64,000 bases of DNA from Brevibacterium siliguriense (GCF_900105315.1 NZ_LT629766.1:2170001-2234000), one strand, 5' to 3'; shown: positions 44,699 to 54,943, counted from the first letter of the stretch. A program made the numbers and translations. The notes: generated from the letters alone by a model not told the origin.

Positions 44699-45783
44699 TT
44701 GCCGTACTGCTCGCAGCCTGCCTGGCTCTCATCTTCGCCCTTGTCGGCACCCCGCTGTTCATCCGGGTGCTCGTCAAGAAGGGCTACGGCCAGTTCGTCC
44801 GTGACGACGGCCCCACCTCGCACGCGACGAAGCGGGGGACTCCGACCATGGGCGGAGTCGTCATCATCGGTGCCGCCGTGCTCGCCTACCTGCTCGGACA
44901 CCTGTTCACCGGTTCCGTGCCCACGGCATCGGGTCTGCTCGTCCTGTGGCTGGCTGCGGGACTGGCGGTCGTCGGGTTCCTCGACGACTTCATCAAGATC
45001 AAGAAGCAGCGGTCGCTGGGCCTGCGGCCCGTACCGAAGCTCATCGGCCAGGCCTTCGTCGGAATCTCGTTCGCCGTCCTCGCTCTGCAGTTCCCGAACT
45101 CCTTCGGCGAGACCCCGGCGTCGACGAAGATCTCGTTCATCCGCGACACGAACCTCGACCTCGCGTTCGGTTCGGCGATCCTCGGACTCATCCTGTTCGT
45201 CATCTGGGCGAACCTCATCGTCACCGCGGTGTCGAACGCGGTGAACCTCACTGACGGTCTCGACGGTCTGGCCGCCGGCGCCTCGGTGGTCGTCTTCGCC
45301 GCCTATGTCGTCATCGGCACCTGGCAGTCGACGCAGAACTGCAACCTCATGTCCGAGGCCACGAACGCCTGCTACTACATGCGCGACCCCCGCGATCTCG
45401 CCATGGTCGCCGGCGCCATGGCCGCGGCCTGCTTCGGCTTCCTGTGGTTCAACACCTCGCCCGCGAAGATCTTCATGGGCGACACCGGTTCGCTGGCCAT
45501 CGGCGGCGCCTTCGCCGGACTGGCGATCATGTCGCGCACCGAACTGCTGCTCATCGTCCTCGGCGGACTCTTCGTCATCATCACCCTGTCGGTGATCATC
45601 CAGGTCGCCTCCTTCAAGACCACCGGCAAACGCGTCTTCCGCATGGCGCCGCTGCAGCACCACTTCGAACTCAAGGGCTGGGCGGAAGTGACGATCGTGG
45701 TGAGGTTCTGGATCATCGCAGCCCTGTTCGTCATCGCCGGAATCTGCCTGTTCTACGCCGATTGGGTGGCCCGCATTGGCTGA
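44695..45783 (+). CDS. mraY: Phospho-N-acetylmuramoyl-pentapeptide transferase
   Basis: A 362-residue integral membrane enzyme with about ten helices that transfers phospho-MurNAc-pentapeptide to undecaprenyl phosphate, giving Lipid I. The catalytic motifs are present: [21 protein letters not shown] and the [11 protein letters not shown] histidine loop. TPTMGG near the start is also diagnostic. ATGA overlap with murF and an eight-base overlap with murD indicate tight coupling. Confidence 0.96.
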   Translation: MIAVLLAACLALIFALVGTPLFIRVLVKKGYGQFVRDDGPTSHATKRGTPTMGGVVIIGAAVLAYLLGHLFTGSVPTASGLLVLWLAAGLAVVGFLDDFIKIKKQRSLGLRPVPKLIGQAFVGISFAVLALQFPNSFGETPASTKISFIRDTNLDLAFGSAILGLILFVIWANLIVTAVSNAVNLTDGLDGLAAGASVVVFAAYVVIGTWQSTQNCNLMSEATNACYYMRDPRDLAMVAGAMAAACFGFLWFNTSPAKIFMGDTGSLAIGGAFAGLAIMSRTELLLIVLGGLFVIITLSVIIQVASFKTTGKRVFRMAPLQHHFELKGWAEVTIVVRFWIIAALFVIAGICLFYADWVARIG

Positions 45784-47299
45784 TGCACCCATCACCCCCA
45801 AGGAGATCCCGGCCGCACTGAACGGACCGAGCTCATCCCTGGCCGGACTGCGAATCCTCGTCACCGGCCTCGGCGTGACGGGAATCCCCGCAGCCGTCCA
45901 CCTCGGCGAACGCGGAGCCGACGTCGTCGTCATCGACGGTGACGCCACCGCCGATGTCAGTGAGAAGGCGCAGATCCTCGAGGTCTTCGACGTCGACATC
46001 CGACGCGGACCCGAACACGTCGAAGGTCTGCCCGAAGGCGAACTCGACGTCGTCGTCACCTCACCCGGATGGCGCCCCGACCAGCCCGTGCTCGCGGCGG
46101 CCGCGAAGGCCGGAATCCCCATCATCGGCGAAGTCGAACTCGCGTGGCGAATCCGCGGCACCAACGACGCGAAATGGCTGGCCATCACCGGCACCAACGG
46201 CAAGACGACGACTACTACGATGCTCGAATCGATGCTGTTGGCCGCCGGACTCAAGGCCAAGGCCTGCGGCAACATCGGCACCCCGCTGCTCGAAGCGGTG
46301 CTCGAACCCGGACTCGAAGTCCTCGCAATCGAACTCTCGAGCTTCCAGCTGCACTGGCAGGAGTCGATGAGCGCCGACGCCGCGGCCGTGCTCAACATCG
46401 CACCCGACCACCTCGACTGGCACGGCAGCCCCGAAGCCTACGCGTACGACAAAGCGAAGATCTTCCACAATGCGAAGCTCGCCTGCGTGTTTAACTGCGC
46501 CGACGAAGTGACCCTGCACATGGTCGAAGACGCCGACGTCATCGAAGGGGCCAAAGCCATCGGCTTCACCTCCGGTGTGCCCCGCCCCGGTGAGCTCGGC
46601 GTCGTCGAGGACCTGCTGGTCGACCGGGCGTTCATCCCTCAGCGCTACTCATCGGCTGCCGAGCTCGCTTCCCTCGATGATGTGGCTGCCGCCACCGGCG
46701 TCGCGGGCTCGCGGCCGGCTCCGCACCAGATCGCCAATGCGTTGGCTGCCGCCTGTCTGGCGCGCGCCATCGACGTGCCCGGCCAGGCGATCTCCGCAGG
46801 ACTGCGCAGCCACTCACTCGGTGCCCACCGCATGGTCACCGTCGCCGAAGCCGACGGGATCCGCTGGGTCGACGATTCGAAGGCGACGAATACCCACGCC
46901 GCGAATGCCTCGCTGGCCGCCTTCGACTCGATCATCTGGATCGCCGGGGGACTGCCCAAGGGTGCGGACTTCACCTCGCTGTTCGCCGACCATCGCGACC
47001 GTCTGAAAGCACTCGTGCTCATCGGCTCCGACGACTCGTCCTTCCGCGAGGCCATCGCTGCGACCATGCCCGACCTCGAAGTCGTGAGGATCGAACCGGC
47101 CCTGGCCGTGGACTCCGGTGTTCCGAAGCGCCGGGGTGAAGCCGTCGCCGCGGCCGCCGTCGCCGCCGCCGCTGGCCTGGCCGAATCCGGAGACACGGTT
47201 CTCCTGGCACCTGCGGCCGCGAGCATGGACCAGTTCCTCAACTACAACACTCGCGGCGAACTGTTCGCCGAGGCCGTCAACTCGCACCTGGAGCGCTGA
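45776..47299 (+). CDS. murD: UDP-MurNAc-L-alanine:D-glutamate ligase
   Basis: A 507-residue Mur ligase adding D-Glu. The Rossmann opening [22 protein letters not shown] loop [29 protein letters not shown] and the late [10 protein letters not shown] motif are all present. It is somewhat longer than typical (about 450-490). The start is a TTG preceded by GGGTGG and overlapping mraY by eight bases; no ATG or GTG is in frame nearby, so the exact N-terminus is uncertain by a few residues. Confidence 0.93.
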   Translation: MADAPITPKEIPAALNGPSSSLAGLRILVTGLGVTGIPAAVHLGERGADVVVIDGDATADVSEKAQILEVFDVDIRRGPEHVEGLPEGELDVVVTSPGWRPDQPVLAAAAKAGIPIIGEVELAWRIRGTNDAKWLAITGTNGKTTTTTMLESMLLAAGLKAKACGNIGTPLLEAVLEPGLEVLAIELSSFQLHWQESMSADAAAVLNIAPDHLDWHGSPEAYAYDKAKIFHNAKLACVFNCADEVTLHMVEDADVIEGAKAIGFTSGVPRPGELGVVEDLLVDRAFIPQRYSSAAELASLDDVAAATGVAGSRPAPHQIANALAAACLARAIDVPGQAISAGLRSHSLGAHRMVTVAEADGIRWVDDSKATNTHAANASLAAFDSIIWIAGGLPKGADFTSLFADHRDRLKALVLIGSDDSSFREAIAATMPDLEVVRIEPALAVDSGVPKRRGEAVAAAAVAAAAGLAESGDTVLLAPAAASMDQFLNYNTRGELFAEAVNSHLER

Positions 47300-47300
47300 G

Positions 47301-48830
47301 ATGGGACGGCAGACCACCGCGAAGGCGGATGAACGTCGCCGCCGCAAGCTAGCGAAGACGACTGTTTCCGCATCCGCTCCGACACGGACGAGAGACGCCG
47401 GAACGACGGCTGCGACGAAGCGCTCCGGCGTGAAGCCCGCACCGAAAGCTCCCGCAGCGAAATCCCGCACCACGGGGTCTGCCTCGAAATCCGCTTCGGT
47501 GAAGAAGGTCGCCGCCAACTCCACAGGCGTGAAGAAGCCGGTGAGGAAGCCCGCGAAGGCCGCCGGGAAGAGTCCTGAGAAGACCGCCTCGGTGATCAGG
47601 AAGGCATGGAAACATCTCCGCAGTGACATCGCCGGCCTCTCCGCTCATCCGCTGACGACCTACTTCCTCATCCTCGTCTGCGTCGTGCTGCTCACGGGGC
47701 TGGGCCTGGTCATGGTGCTCTCAGCCTCATCGATCACCTCATACGACGGGGGAGCAGGCTCCTCCTTCGCCTACTTCAACAAGCAGGCGATGTACGCCGG
47801 AGTCGGCCTCGTCCTCATGTTCGCGGCGAGCAGGATGCCCCTGCAGTTCTGGAAGCGGATCGCGTGGTTCGCGATCCTCGGCGGGCTGTTCATGCAGGCT
47901 CTGGTCTTCGCACCAGGGCTCGGCAAAGAGACGAAGGGCAATGCGAACTGGATCGGCTTCGGCGGATTCCAGATCCAGCCCTCGGAGTTCCTCAAAGTCG
48001 CCCTCGCCCTGTGGCTCGGCTTCATGCTGGCCCAGAAGGCCGGGAAGATGACGACCTTCGGCCACGCCATGATCCCCATCGTCCCGGGAATACTCGCCGC
48101 CGCCGGACTCGTCGTCGCAGGCAACGACCTCGGCACCGGACTCGTCATCATGGCCGTAGCCGTCGTCTGCCTGTTCGTCGGCGGATTCCCGATGAAGTAC
48201 TTCCTGCTGCTCGGCAGCGTGCTGGCCGCGGCCGTCGTCTTCTTCGTCCTCAGCTCCCAGAACCGCCTCGACCGCATCCAGGCGATGCTCACCGGGCATG
48301 CCGATCAGACCTCGGCGGACACGATGGGCCAAGCCTGGCAGTCCAACCACGGACTGTTCTCCTTAGCATCGGGCGGATGGCTGGGAGTCGGACTCGGCGC
48401 CAGCCGTGAGAAATGGTCGTGGCTGCCCGAAGCCCACAACGACTTCATCTTCGCGATCATCGGAGAGGAGCTGGGCCTCGTCGGCTCCCTTGTCGTCATC
48501 CTCATCTTCGCCGTCCTCGGATACGGAATGGTCCGAGTCGTGATGCGTTCGAACAGCCTCATGGTCCAGGTCGCCACCGCCGGCTTCTTCGCCCTCATCG
48601 TCGGCCAGGCCGGAATCAACATCGGCGTCGTCACCGGGCTGCTGCCGGTCATCGGTCTGCCGCTTCCGTTCGTGTCCTACGGCGGCTCTTCGATCATCGC
48701 CTCACTCCTCGCAGTCGGAGTGGTGCTGTCCTTCGCCCGCACAGAGCCGGGCGCCGAGGCGGCCATCGCCGCCAACAAGGATCGCCTGCGATCCTCCCTC
48801 GCCGTGCTTGCCCGCAAGAAAAGGAAATGA
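47301..48830 (+). CDS. ftsW: Lipid II polymerase FtsW (SEDS family)
   Basis: A 509-residue SEDS glycosyltransferase that polymerises septal glycan with FtsI. The membrane part (from ~residue 115) has ten helices, NANWIGFGGFQIQPSEFLK, GNDLGTGLVIMA, LPEAHNDFIFAIIGEELG and PFVSYGGSSI. Residues 1-110 are a strongly basic Lys/Ala/Thr/Ser-rich cytoplasmic extension, longer than in most FtsW proteins, which could bind DNA or partners. The ATG lies one base after the murD stop. The long C-terminal tail of mycobacterial FtsW is absent. Confidence 0.94.
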   Translation: MGRQTTAKADERRRRKLAKTTVSASAPTRTRDAGTTAATKRSGVKPAPKAPAAKSRTTGSASKSASVKKVAANSTGVKKPVRKPAKAAGKSPEKTASVIRKAWKHLRSDIAGLSAHPLTTYFLILVCVVLLTGLGLVMVLSASSITSYDGGAGSSFAYFNKQAMYAGVGLVLMFAASRMPLQFWKRIAWFAILGGLFMQALVFAPGLGKETKGNANWIGFGGFQIQPSEFLKVALALWLGFMLAQKAGKMTTFGHAMIPIVPGILAAAGLVVAGNDLGTGLVIMAVAVVCLFVGGFPMKYFLLLGSVLAAAVVFFVLSSQNRLDRIQAMLTGHADQTSADTMGQAWQSNHGLFSLASGGWLGVGLGASREKWSWLPEAHNDFIFAIIGEELGLVGSLVVILIFAVLGYGMVRVVMRSNSLMVQVATAGFFALIVGQAGINIGVVTGLLPVIGLPLPFVSYGGSSIIASLLAVGVVLSFARTEPGAEAAIAANKDRLRSSLAVLARKKRK

Positions 48831-48831
48831 G

Positions 48832-49932
48832 ATGACGAGCATCCTCCTCGCCGGTGGAGGCACCACCGGCCATATCTCGCCGATGCTGGCGATCGGCCGC
48901 GAGCTGCGCCGGCAGCATCCCGACTGGGATGTCGTGGCTCTGGGCACCCCCGACGGGCTCGAAGCCGATATCGTCCCCCGCGCAGACTTCGAACTGCTCA
49001 CCATCGACAAGGTGCCGATGCCGCGGTCGATCAGTCCCGCCCTGCTGAAATTCCCCGGACGATTCCGCGGCAACGTCTCCGCCGTCAAACAGATCATCTC
49101 CTCCCGCAGCATCGACGCCGTGGTCGGCGTCGGCGGCTATGTGTGCCCACCGGCGTTCCTCGCCGCCAAACAGACGAAGATCCCGCTCATCGTCCACGAA
49201 GCCAACGCGAAACCGGGAATGGCCAACCGCCTCGGCGCCCGACTGACCTCAGCCGGACGCGTCGGCATCACTTTCCCGGACACCGAACTGCGCAATTCGA
49301 CTCTCGTCGGCATGCCCATGCCCACGGAGATCACGGACCTCGACCGCAGCGACGAAGGACAGCGCGCGGGATTCCGTGCCGACCTCGGGCTGCGCGATGA
49401 CCGTCCGGTCCTCATCGTGACCGGCGGATCCTCCGGCGCACAGAAGATCAACGAAGCCTTTCTCGCCACCGCGACCGCCTGCCAGGAAGCCGGAATCCAG
49501 GTCCTCCACATCACCGGAGCCGGAAAGGGCGACGCACTGCGCGAGGTCGCCGCCGAACTCAGCGACTACCACGTCGTGGACTATGTCGACGGAATGCATC
49601 GGGCCTACGCTGTCGCCGATCTCCTCGTCGCCCGATCCGGAGCCGCCACGGTCTCCGAAGCCACGGTCGCCGGAGTCCCGGCCCTCTACGTGCCCCTGGC
49701 CATCGGCAACGGCGAACAGCGCCTCAACGCCTCCGGCAGCGTCTCGGTCGGTGCCTCACTCATGGTCGACAACGCAGAATTCTCCCCGTCGACCGTCGTC
49801 GACACCATCCTGCCGCTGCTCGCCGACGAGCCCCGACTCGCGGAGATGAGCCGGGCGGCCCTGCAGCTGAACTACCCCACCGATGCCGCGGCCCGCATGG
49901 CCGCCATCGTCAACCACGCGCTGGAAGGCTGA
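48832..49932 (+). CDS. murG: UDP-GlcNAc:MurNAc-pentapeptide-PP-undecaprenol GlcNAc transferase
   Basis: A 366-residue GT-B glycosyltransferase that converts Lipid I to Lipid II at the inner face of the membrane. GGGTTGHISPMLA, VGVGGYVCPPAFLAAK, HEANAKPGMANR, and the C-terminal RSGAATVSEATVAGVPALYV are hallmark loops. AAAAGGAAATGAG precedes the ATG, one base after the ftsW stop. It is the usual order ftsW-murG-murC. Confidence 0.96.
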   Translation: MTSILLAGGGTTGHISPMLAIGRELRRQHPDWDVVALGTPDGLEADIVPRADFELLTIDKVPMPRSISPALLKFPGRFRGNVSAVKQIISSRSIDAVVGVGGYVCPPAFLAAKQTKIPLIVHEANAKPGMANRLGARLTSAGRVGITFPDTELRNSTLVGMPMPTEITDLDRSDEGQRAGFRADLGLRDDRPVLIVTGGSSGAQKINEAFLATATACQEAGIQVLHITGAGKGDALREVAAELSDYHVVDYVDGMHRAYAVADLLVARSGAATVSEATVAGVPALYVPLAIGNGEQRLNASGSVSVGASLMVDNAEFSPSTVVDTILPLLADEPRLAEMSRAALQLNYPTDAAARMAAIVNHALEG

Positions 49933-49934
49933 AC

Positions 49935-51350
49935 ATGACCTCTGCGAACACAAGCCCCGAGAACATCGTTCCCGTCGGCGGCCTCGGAGCCGTCCACTTC
50001 ATCGGCATCGGCGGATCGGGTATGTCCGGAATCGCCCGGATCATGGTCATGAACGGAGTCGAAGTCACCGGATCGGACGCGAAGGAATCCAACGTCGTCG
50101 ACGTCCTGCGCACACTGGGCGCCAAAGTCACGATCGGACATTCGGCGGACAACCTCGGCGAGGCCGACACCCTCGTCATCTCCTCAGCCATCCGCAAGGA
50201 CAACCCCGAACTCGTCGAAGCACAGCGACGGGGGCTGCGCATCCTCCACCGCTCCGGAGCACTCGCTTCGCTCATGGTCGACCGCCGGGCCGTGGCCGTG
50301 GCCGGCACCCATGGGAAGACTACGACCACCTCGATGACCACCGTGGCGCTCCAGGCCTGCGGAGTCGACCCGTCCTTCGTCATCGGGGGAGTGCTGTCGA
50401 CGACGGGCACGAACGCCCACCTGGGCACCGGCGACGTCTTCGTCGCCGAAGCGGACGAATCCGACGGCTCGTTCCTCCTCTACGAACCGGCCATCGGCAT
50501 CCTCACGAACGTCGAAGCCGACCACCTCGACCACTACGGAACCCCGGAGAAGGTGCGAGAAGCCTTCATCGAATTCTGCGACGGCATCCAGACCCGCGGC
50601 GGAACGATCATCGCCTGCGCCGACGACCCGGGATCCCTCGACGTCGCCCTGCACTCCCGCAGCCAGGGGGCCGACGTCGTCCTCTACGGCACCTCCGAGG
50701 ACGCCGATATCGTGCTGCGTGACCTCGACTCCGGAATCGGCTCGACCTTCATCCTCGACCTGCCCGGCCGTGACGAAGCGCTGCCGGTCGAACTGCGGCA
50801 GCCGGGAATGCACAACGCGCTCAACGCCACCGCCGCGATCGCCGTGGCGCACAGCCTGGGTGCCGATGTCGAACGCGCCGCCACCGGACTCGCCGGCTAC
50901 GGAGGCACCCGACGCCGCTTCGAAGAACGCGGAATCGCCGCCGGAGTGCGCGTCATCGACGACTACGCCCACCACCCCACCGAGGTGCGCGCCGTGCTCA
51001 GCGCCGCCCGTGGAGTCGTCACCGATGGCGGACGGGTGTGGGCGATCTTCCAGCCGCACCTGTACTCGCGGACGATGGAATTCCGCGAGGAGTTCGGACA
51101 GGCCCTCGGCCTTGCCGATGAGGTCGTCGTCCTCGACGTCTTCCCTGCACGCGAAGATCCCGTACCGGGAGTCACCGGCGCGCTCATCTCGGACCGGGTC
51201 CCGCACGAGAACGTGACCTTCCTCGAGTCCTTCGCCGAGGCGGTCCCCTTCGTCGCAGCCCGTGTGCAGCCCGGTGATCTCGTACTCACCGTCGGAGCCG
51301 GTGACGTGACGATCCTCGGACCCGAGCTGTTGAGCGCACTGGAGAGCTGA
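49935..51350 (+). CDS. murC: UDP-N-acetylmuramate:L-alanine ligase
   Basis: A 471-residue Mur ligase that adds L-Ala to UDP-MurNAc, the first peptide step. GIGGSGMSGIARI is the UDP-binding loop, AGTHGKTTTTSM the ATP loop, EADESDGSF and RRFEERG follow, and DDYAHHPTEV is the MurC-specific motif. It starts two bases after murG. No murB or ddl is present in the cluster. Confidence 0.96.
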   Translation: MTSANTSPENIVPVGGLGAVHFIGIGGSGMSGIARIMVMNGVEVTGSDAKESNVVDVLRTLGAKVTIGHSADNLGEADTLVISSAIRKDNPELVEAQRRGLRILHRSGALASLMVDRRAVAVAGTHGKTTTTSMTTVALQACGVDPSFVIGGVLSTTGTNAHLGTGDVFVAEADESDGSFLLYEPAIGILTNVEADHLDHYGTPEKVREAFIEFCDGIQTRGGTIIACADDPGSLDVALHSRSQGADVVLYGTSEDADIVLRDLDSGIGSTFILDLPGRDEALPVELRQPGMHNALNATAAIAVAHSLGADVERAATGLAGYGGTRRRFEERGIAAGVRVIDDYAHHPTEVRAVLSAARGVVTDGGRVWAIFQPHLYSRTMEFREEFGQALGLADEVVVLDVFPAREDPVPGVTGALISDRVPHENVTFLESFAEAVPFVAARVQPGDLVLTVGAGDVTILGPELLSALES

Positions 51351-51355
51351 GGCCC

Positions 51356-52111
51356 ATGGTGCCGCTTCCCCCGGCTCGGGCCGGTGACAACTCCACCGCG
51401 GACCTCACCGGAGTCATCCGAGCCCGGCGTCTGAAGACCTGGCGACGCCGCCTCATCGCCATCGGCATCGTGGCAGCGCTCATCGCCCTCGTCGCCGTCG
51501 CCTGGTTCTCGCCACTGCTGTCCCTGCAGAAGGTGCAGGTCAGCGGCAGCAAGTTGGTCGACACCGACAAAGTCACGAACTTCGTACTCGACAGCCAGAG
51601 CGGCAAGCCGCTGCCGCAGGTGCGCCCCGGCGCGGTCGAAGACTCCGTACTTGGGGAGTTCCCGGAGGCAGAAGCGGCCTCCGTCCACTACGCGGGGCCC
51701 CGGTCCCTGAAGATCGAAATCACCGACCGCACTCCCGTCATTGCGATCGAAGGCGAATCCGGCTATCGACTCTATGACTCCGACGCCGTCGATCTCGGCA
51801 CGGTGGCCACAGCCCCCAAGAAGCTCACCGTGCTCAGCGGCGGAGGACACCAGCCGGACCGAGAGACCGTGGCCGCGGTCATCCGCTTCATGGGCGAACT
51901 GCGACCGGAGCTGCGCCGTCTGCTCGTGACGATCGAGGCCGAGGATGCCATGAGCCTCAAGGGACGCCTCGACACCGGACAGCAGAAAGCCACGGTCGTC
52001 TTCGGAGATTCCTCGGACGCCAGCCTCAAGGTGCGCACCGCCGCCCAGCTCACCGCCGAGGGCCGCACCGAGATCGATGTCTCCGTGCCCTCGGTGCCGG
52101 TGACGGATTGA
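51356..52111 (+). CDS. ftsQ: Cell division protein FtsQ (DivIB)
   Basis: A 251-residue bitopic protein: cytoplasmic N-terminus with RRRL, one transmembrane helix (residues ~36-56), then a POTRA domain (LQKVQVSGSKLVDTDKV) and a beta domain. FtsQ links FtsL/DivIC to FtsI-FtsW. It follows murC by five bases and is the last gene of the tightly packed unit. Three inverted repeats follow its stop codon. Confidence 0.9.
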   Translation: MVPLPPARAGDNSTADLTGVIRARRLKTWRRRLIAIGIVAALIALVAVAWFSPLLSLQKVQVSGSKLVDTDKVTNFVLDSQSGKPLPQVRPGAVEDSVLGEFPEAEAASVHYAGPRSLKIEITDRTPVIAIEGESGYRLYDSDAVDLGTVATAPKKLTVLSGGGHQPDRETVAAVIRFMGELRPELRRLLVTIEAEDAMSLKGRLDTGQQKATVVFGDSSDASLKVRTAAQLTAEGRTEIDVSVPSVPVTD

Positions 52112-52208
52112 GCCCTGCCACATAGGGCTGACTCGGTGTCGGGCTTCCGCGACGGCTCAGCGCGCCCGAGCCGTCACTATTGCCTCCGTTTGGCCCCGAC
52201 ACACCGAG
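52111..52208. terminator. Clustered inverted repeats between ftsQ and ftsZ
   Basis: AGCCCT/AGGGCT (52111-52129) forms the first hairpin. GACGGCTC/GAGCCGTC (52151-52175) is a perfect 8-bp stem, nested inside a longer imperfect pair CTCGGTGTCGGG / CCCCGACACACCGAG (52132-52208). Together they could terminate or attenuate dcw transcription before ftsZ. Confidence 0.5.
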
Positions 52209-52248
52209 CGTGAAGTTTGGCCGAAGTCCGACACTCCGGGGAGAATGG

Positions 52249-52279
52249 TTGCAGTGATGTTGTCCCGCCCAATAGCCTC
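52249..52279 (+). promoter_or_regulatory. Candidate ftsZ promoter
   Basis: TTGCAG (52249-52254) and TAGCCT (52274-52279) are spaced 19 bases apart and lie about 70 bases before the ftsZ start. The -10 fits TANNNT only loosely. Confidence 0.35.
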
Positions 52280-52350
52280 AGGGCAGAGAACACAGACCGA
52301 TTGCACACGCAGACCCTGCGTGACCGAAGCGCTTGAGACGAGGAACCGAC

Positions 52351-53544
52351 TTGGCTGAATTCCCACAATCCGGAGCGGATATCAAGGTTGCCGGAACCGG
52401 CGGCGGTGGTGTCAACGCTGTGCAGAGGATGATCGACGTCGGCCTGCGCGGCGTGGAGTTCATCGCAATCAACACCGATGCTCAGGCGCTCGTCCTGTCC
52501 GACGCTGATGTCAAGCTCGAGATCGGACGCGACCAGACCCGCGGCCTCGGCGCAGGAGCGGACCCGGAGATCGGCCGCAAGGCAGCCGAATCCTCCGAAG
52601 ACGCGATCCGCGATGCCCTCGAAGGTGCGGACATGGTCTTCGTCACCGCCGGCGAAGGCGGCGGCACAGGAACCGGCGCCGCCCCCGTCGTGGCACGCGT
52701 GGCCCGGTCGCTCGGCGCACTGACCATCGGTGTCGTCACCCGCCCCTTCACCTTCGAGGGACGTCGTCGTTCCGCTCAGGCAGAAGCCGGAATCGCGGCC
52801 CTGCGCGAAGAGGTCGACACCCTCATCGTCATCCCCAACGACCGTCTGCTCTCGATCTCCGATCGAAGCGTCTCCGTCGTCGAAGCCTTCCGCTCCGCCG
52901 ATGAGGTCCTGCGCTCCGGTGTTCAGGGCATCACCGACCTCATCTCGGTCCCGGGCCTGATCAACCTCGACTTCGCCGACGTCAAGTCGGTCATGCAGGA
53001 TGCCGGCACCGCGCTCATGGGCATCGGTGCGGCAACCGGAGACGACCGCGCAGTGCAGGCCGCCGAATCCGCCATCGCCTCCCCGCTGCTGGAAGCCAGC
53101 ATCGACGGCGCCCACGGAGTGCTCTTCTGCATCACCGGCGGCGGAGACCTCGGACTCTTCGAGGTCAACGAGGCCGCACGCCTGGTCCAGGAAGCCGCGC
53201 ACCCCGAGGCGAACATCATCTTCGGCGCCGTCATCGACGACAACATCGGCGACGAATGCCGCGTGACCGTCATCGCCGCCGGATTCGACAACACCTCGCC
53301 GAACGCGGAGACCGCCGGGTCCGACCAGATTCCCGCACCGATCCCGGCTTCCGCTCCGGCGGAGACCGAGACCGAGTCGCCCGTCGTCGCCGAGTCCGAA
53401 TCCGAGACCGAGACACCGGAAGCCGAAGAGCCGACAGCTGCTCCGCGTCGCAGCGAGGAACACCAGATTCCCGCCACGCTGCCGGGTGAGCGCAGCAGCT
53501 CGAACTTCGACTCCGACCTCGATATCCCAGACTTCCTCAAGTAG
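52351..53544 (+). CDS. ftsZ: Cell division protein FtsZ
   Basis: A 397-residue tubulin-like GTPase forming the Z-ring. [11 protein letters not shown] opens the nucleotide site, [13 protein letters not shown] is the tubulin signature, and [10 protein letters not shown] and [14 protein letters not shown] follow. The acidic linker and the conserved C-terminal peptide (IPDFLK at the end) that binds SepF and other partners are intact. The start used is TTG after GAGGAA at good spacing; another TTG six codons upstream is possible. VAGTGGGG replaces the more usual VxGIGGGG. Confidence 0.96.
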   Translation: MAEFPQSGADIKVAGTGGGGVNAVQRMIDVGLRGVEFIAINTDAQALVLSDADVKLEIGRDQTRGLGAGADPEIGRKAAESSEDAIRDALEGADMVFVTAGEGGGTGTGAAPVVARVARSLGALTIGVVTRPFTFEGRRRSAQAEAGIAALREEVDTLIVIPNDRLLSISDRSVSVVEAFRSADEVLRSGVQGITDLISVPGLINLDFADVKSVMQDAGTALMGIGAATGDDRAVQAAESAIASPLLEASIDGAHGVLFCITGGGDLGLFEVNEAARLVQEAAHPEANIIFGAVIDDNIGDECRVTVIAAGFDNTSPNAETAGSDQIPAPIPASAPAETETESPVVAESESETETPEAEEPTAAPRRSEEHQIPATLPGERSSSNFDSDLDIPDFLK

Positions 53545-53545
53545 T

Positions 53546-54304
53546 ATGCTGCGCTCGAGGTTCGTCATCCCGGGCGGTCGCACCGCCCACGTCGCCTTCA
53601 CCGACCGGCACGGCGGATACTCGAGCGGGGACTTCTCCTCGTTCAACCTCGCCCGCCACGTCGGAGACGATGATGGACTCGTCGCAGCGAACCGAGCCGC
53701 TCTCGCTCAGGTCATCGGCCTGAGCGGGGAGCGGCTCTCGTTCGTCTCCCAAGTGCACGGAACCGATGTGCACACCATCAACGACGAAGCGCAGCTGCGG
53801 CAGACGCCGGTCGAAGCCGATGCCCAGTTGACGGCGGTTCCCGGGCTCGGACTGGCGATCATGGTCGCCGACTGCACCCCGGTCATGCTTGCCGACGCCG
53901 ACTCCGGCGTCATCGCCGCAGTCCATGCGGGACGCCCGGGGATGGCCGCGGGCGTGGTCGGAAATACGGTTGCCGCGATGCGCGACGCCGGTGCACGGGA
54001 CATCCACGCGGTCATCGGACCCTCGGTCTGCCCCCGCTGCTACGAGGTCCCGGCAGAGCTGAGGAGCGAGGTCGCAGCGATCGAGCCGACGGCCGCCTCG
54101 GTGTCGGTGACCGGCACACCGGCACTCGATGTCGCCGGAGCCGTGGCCGAACAGCTGCGCCGGGCGGACGTGACCATCGATCACTTCTCACGCACCTGCA
54201 CGAAGGAATCCGATGATCTCTTCTCCTACCGCAGGCAGAAGCGGACGGGCCGGTTCGCCGGGATCATCTGGCTCCAGGAAGAAAAGACCGCGACACACCC
54301 ATAG
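53546..54304 (+). CDS. pgeF: Polyphenol oxidase-family (YfiH/PgeF, laccase-like) protein
   Basis: A 252-residue member of the DUF152/YfiH family. SQVHGTDVH supplies the first metal-binding His, VADCTPVML the Cys and AAVHAGRPGMAAGVV the second His. E. coli PgeF removes L-Ser-containing errors from UDP-MurNAc peptides, and relatives cleave purine nucleosides. The position right after ftsZ is conserved in actinobacteria. The start two bases after the ftsZ stop gives the family N-terminus. No YggS gene follows, unlike mycobacteria. Confidence 0.88.
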   Translation: MLRSRFVIPGGRTAHVAFTDRHGGYSSGDFSSFNLARHVGDDDGLVAANRAALAQVIGLSGERLSFVSQVHGTDVHTINDEAQLRQTPVEADAQLTAVPGLGLAIMVADCTPVMLADADSGVIAAVHAGRPGMAAGVVGNTVAAMRDAGARDIHAVIGPSVCPRCYEVPAELRSEVAAIEPTAASVSVTGTPALDVAGAVAEQLRRADVTIDHFSRTCTKESDDLFSYRRQKRTGRFAGIIWLQEEKTATHP

Positions 54305-54333
54305 GACTCACCGGCCCAGATGCTCGCGTGCGA

Positions 54334-54339
54334 TAGTTT
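54334..54339 (+). promoter_or_regulatory. TAGTTT -10 box for sepF
   Basis: GCGATAGTTTGGG lies 44 bases ahead of the sepF ATG in a 78-base gap, leaving a leader of about 36 bases that contains GAGGAG. The -35 is not clear. Confidence 0.4.
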
Positions 54340-54382
54340 GGGCGACAGGTGAGCAAGTGCCGAAGTCCGAGGAGCTTTAGAC

Positions 54383-54901
54383 ATGTCAGCAATCAAGAAG
54401 ACGCTGGAATACCTGGGTTTCGTCGAAGAAGAGGACGAGACCACTCAGCACACCGACCGTCGTGAACCGACCCACCGGGAGCGCGAGGTCGTCGAGACCT
54501 TCGATGACGCCGAACAGTACGATGAACCGGCAGCGGCGGAGGAACGGACTCCGGCACCGGTGACACCGATCCATCCGTCACCGATCCGTCCCGTAGACAC
54601 CCCGGCGCCAGGAACCTCAATGAATCGCATCAGGACCATCCACCCCCGCAGCTACAACGACGCCATGGTCATCGGCGCCGCATTCCGCGAGGGAACCCCC
54701 GTGATCATGAATCTCTCGGAGATGGACGAGAACAACTCCAAGCGCCTCGTCGACTTCTCCGCCGGCCTCATCTTCGGCCTCCACGGATCGATCGAACGAG
54801 TCACGAACAAGGTGTTCCTGCTGACGCCCGAGAACATCGAAGTCGCCGGCGAGACCGAAGCTGATTCGGATACTCAGGCCAGCTTCTTCAACCAAAGCTG
54901 A
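54383..54901 (+). CDS. sepF: Cell division protein SepF
   Basis: A 172-residue Z-ring anchor. The N-terminal amphipathic helix MSAIKKTLEYLGF would bind membrane. An acidic, Pro-rich linker follows, then the SepF core from about residue 78 (IHPRSYNDAMVIGAAFREG, NLSEMDENNSKRLVDFSAGLI), which binds the FtsZ C-terminus. It replaces FtsA in actinobacteria. GAGGAG precedes the ATG. It lies between pgeF and yggT as usual. Confidence 0.95.
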   Translation: MSAIKKTLEYLGFVEEEDETTQHTDRREPTHREREVVETFDDAEQYDEPAAAEERTPAPVTPIHPSPIRPVDTPAPGTSMNRIRTIHPRSYNDAMVIGAAFREGTPVIMNLSEMDENNSKRLVDFSAGLIFGLHGSIERVTNKVFLLTPENIEVAGETEADSDTQASFFNQS

Positions 54902-54943
54902 GCACTCCAGCGAATCTCTCAACTCGTCCTCAGCTGGAGACGA

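Noticed and set aside
44293-46398. 701-codon minus-strand frame opposite murF, mraY and murD
   Set aside because: Spans several genes antisense and has no recognisable domain.
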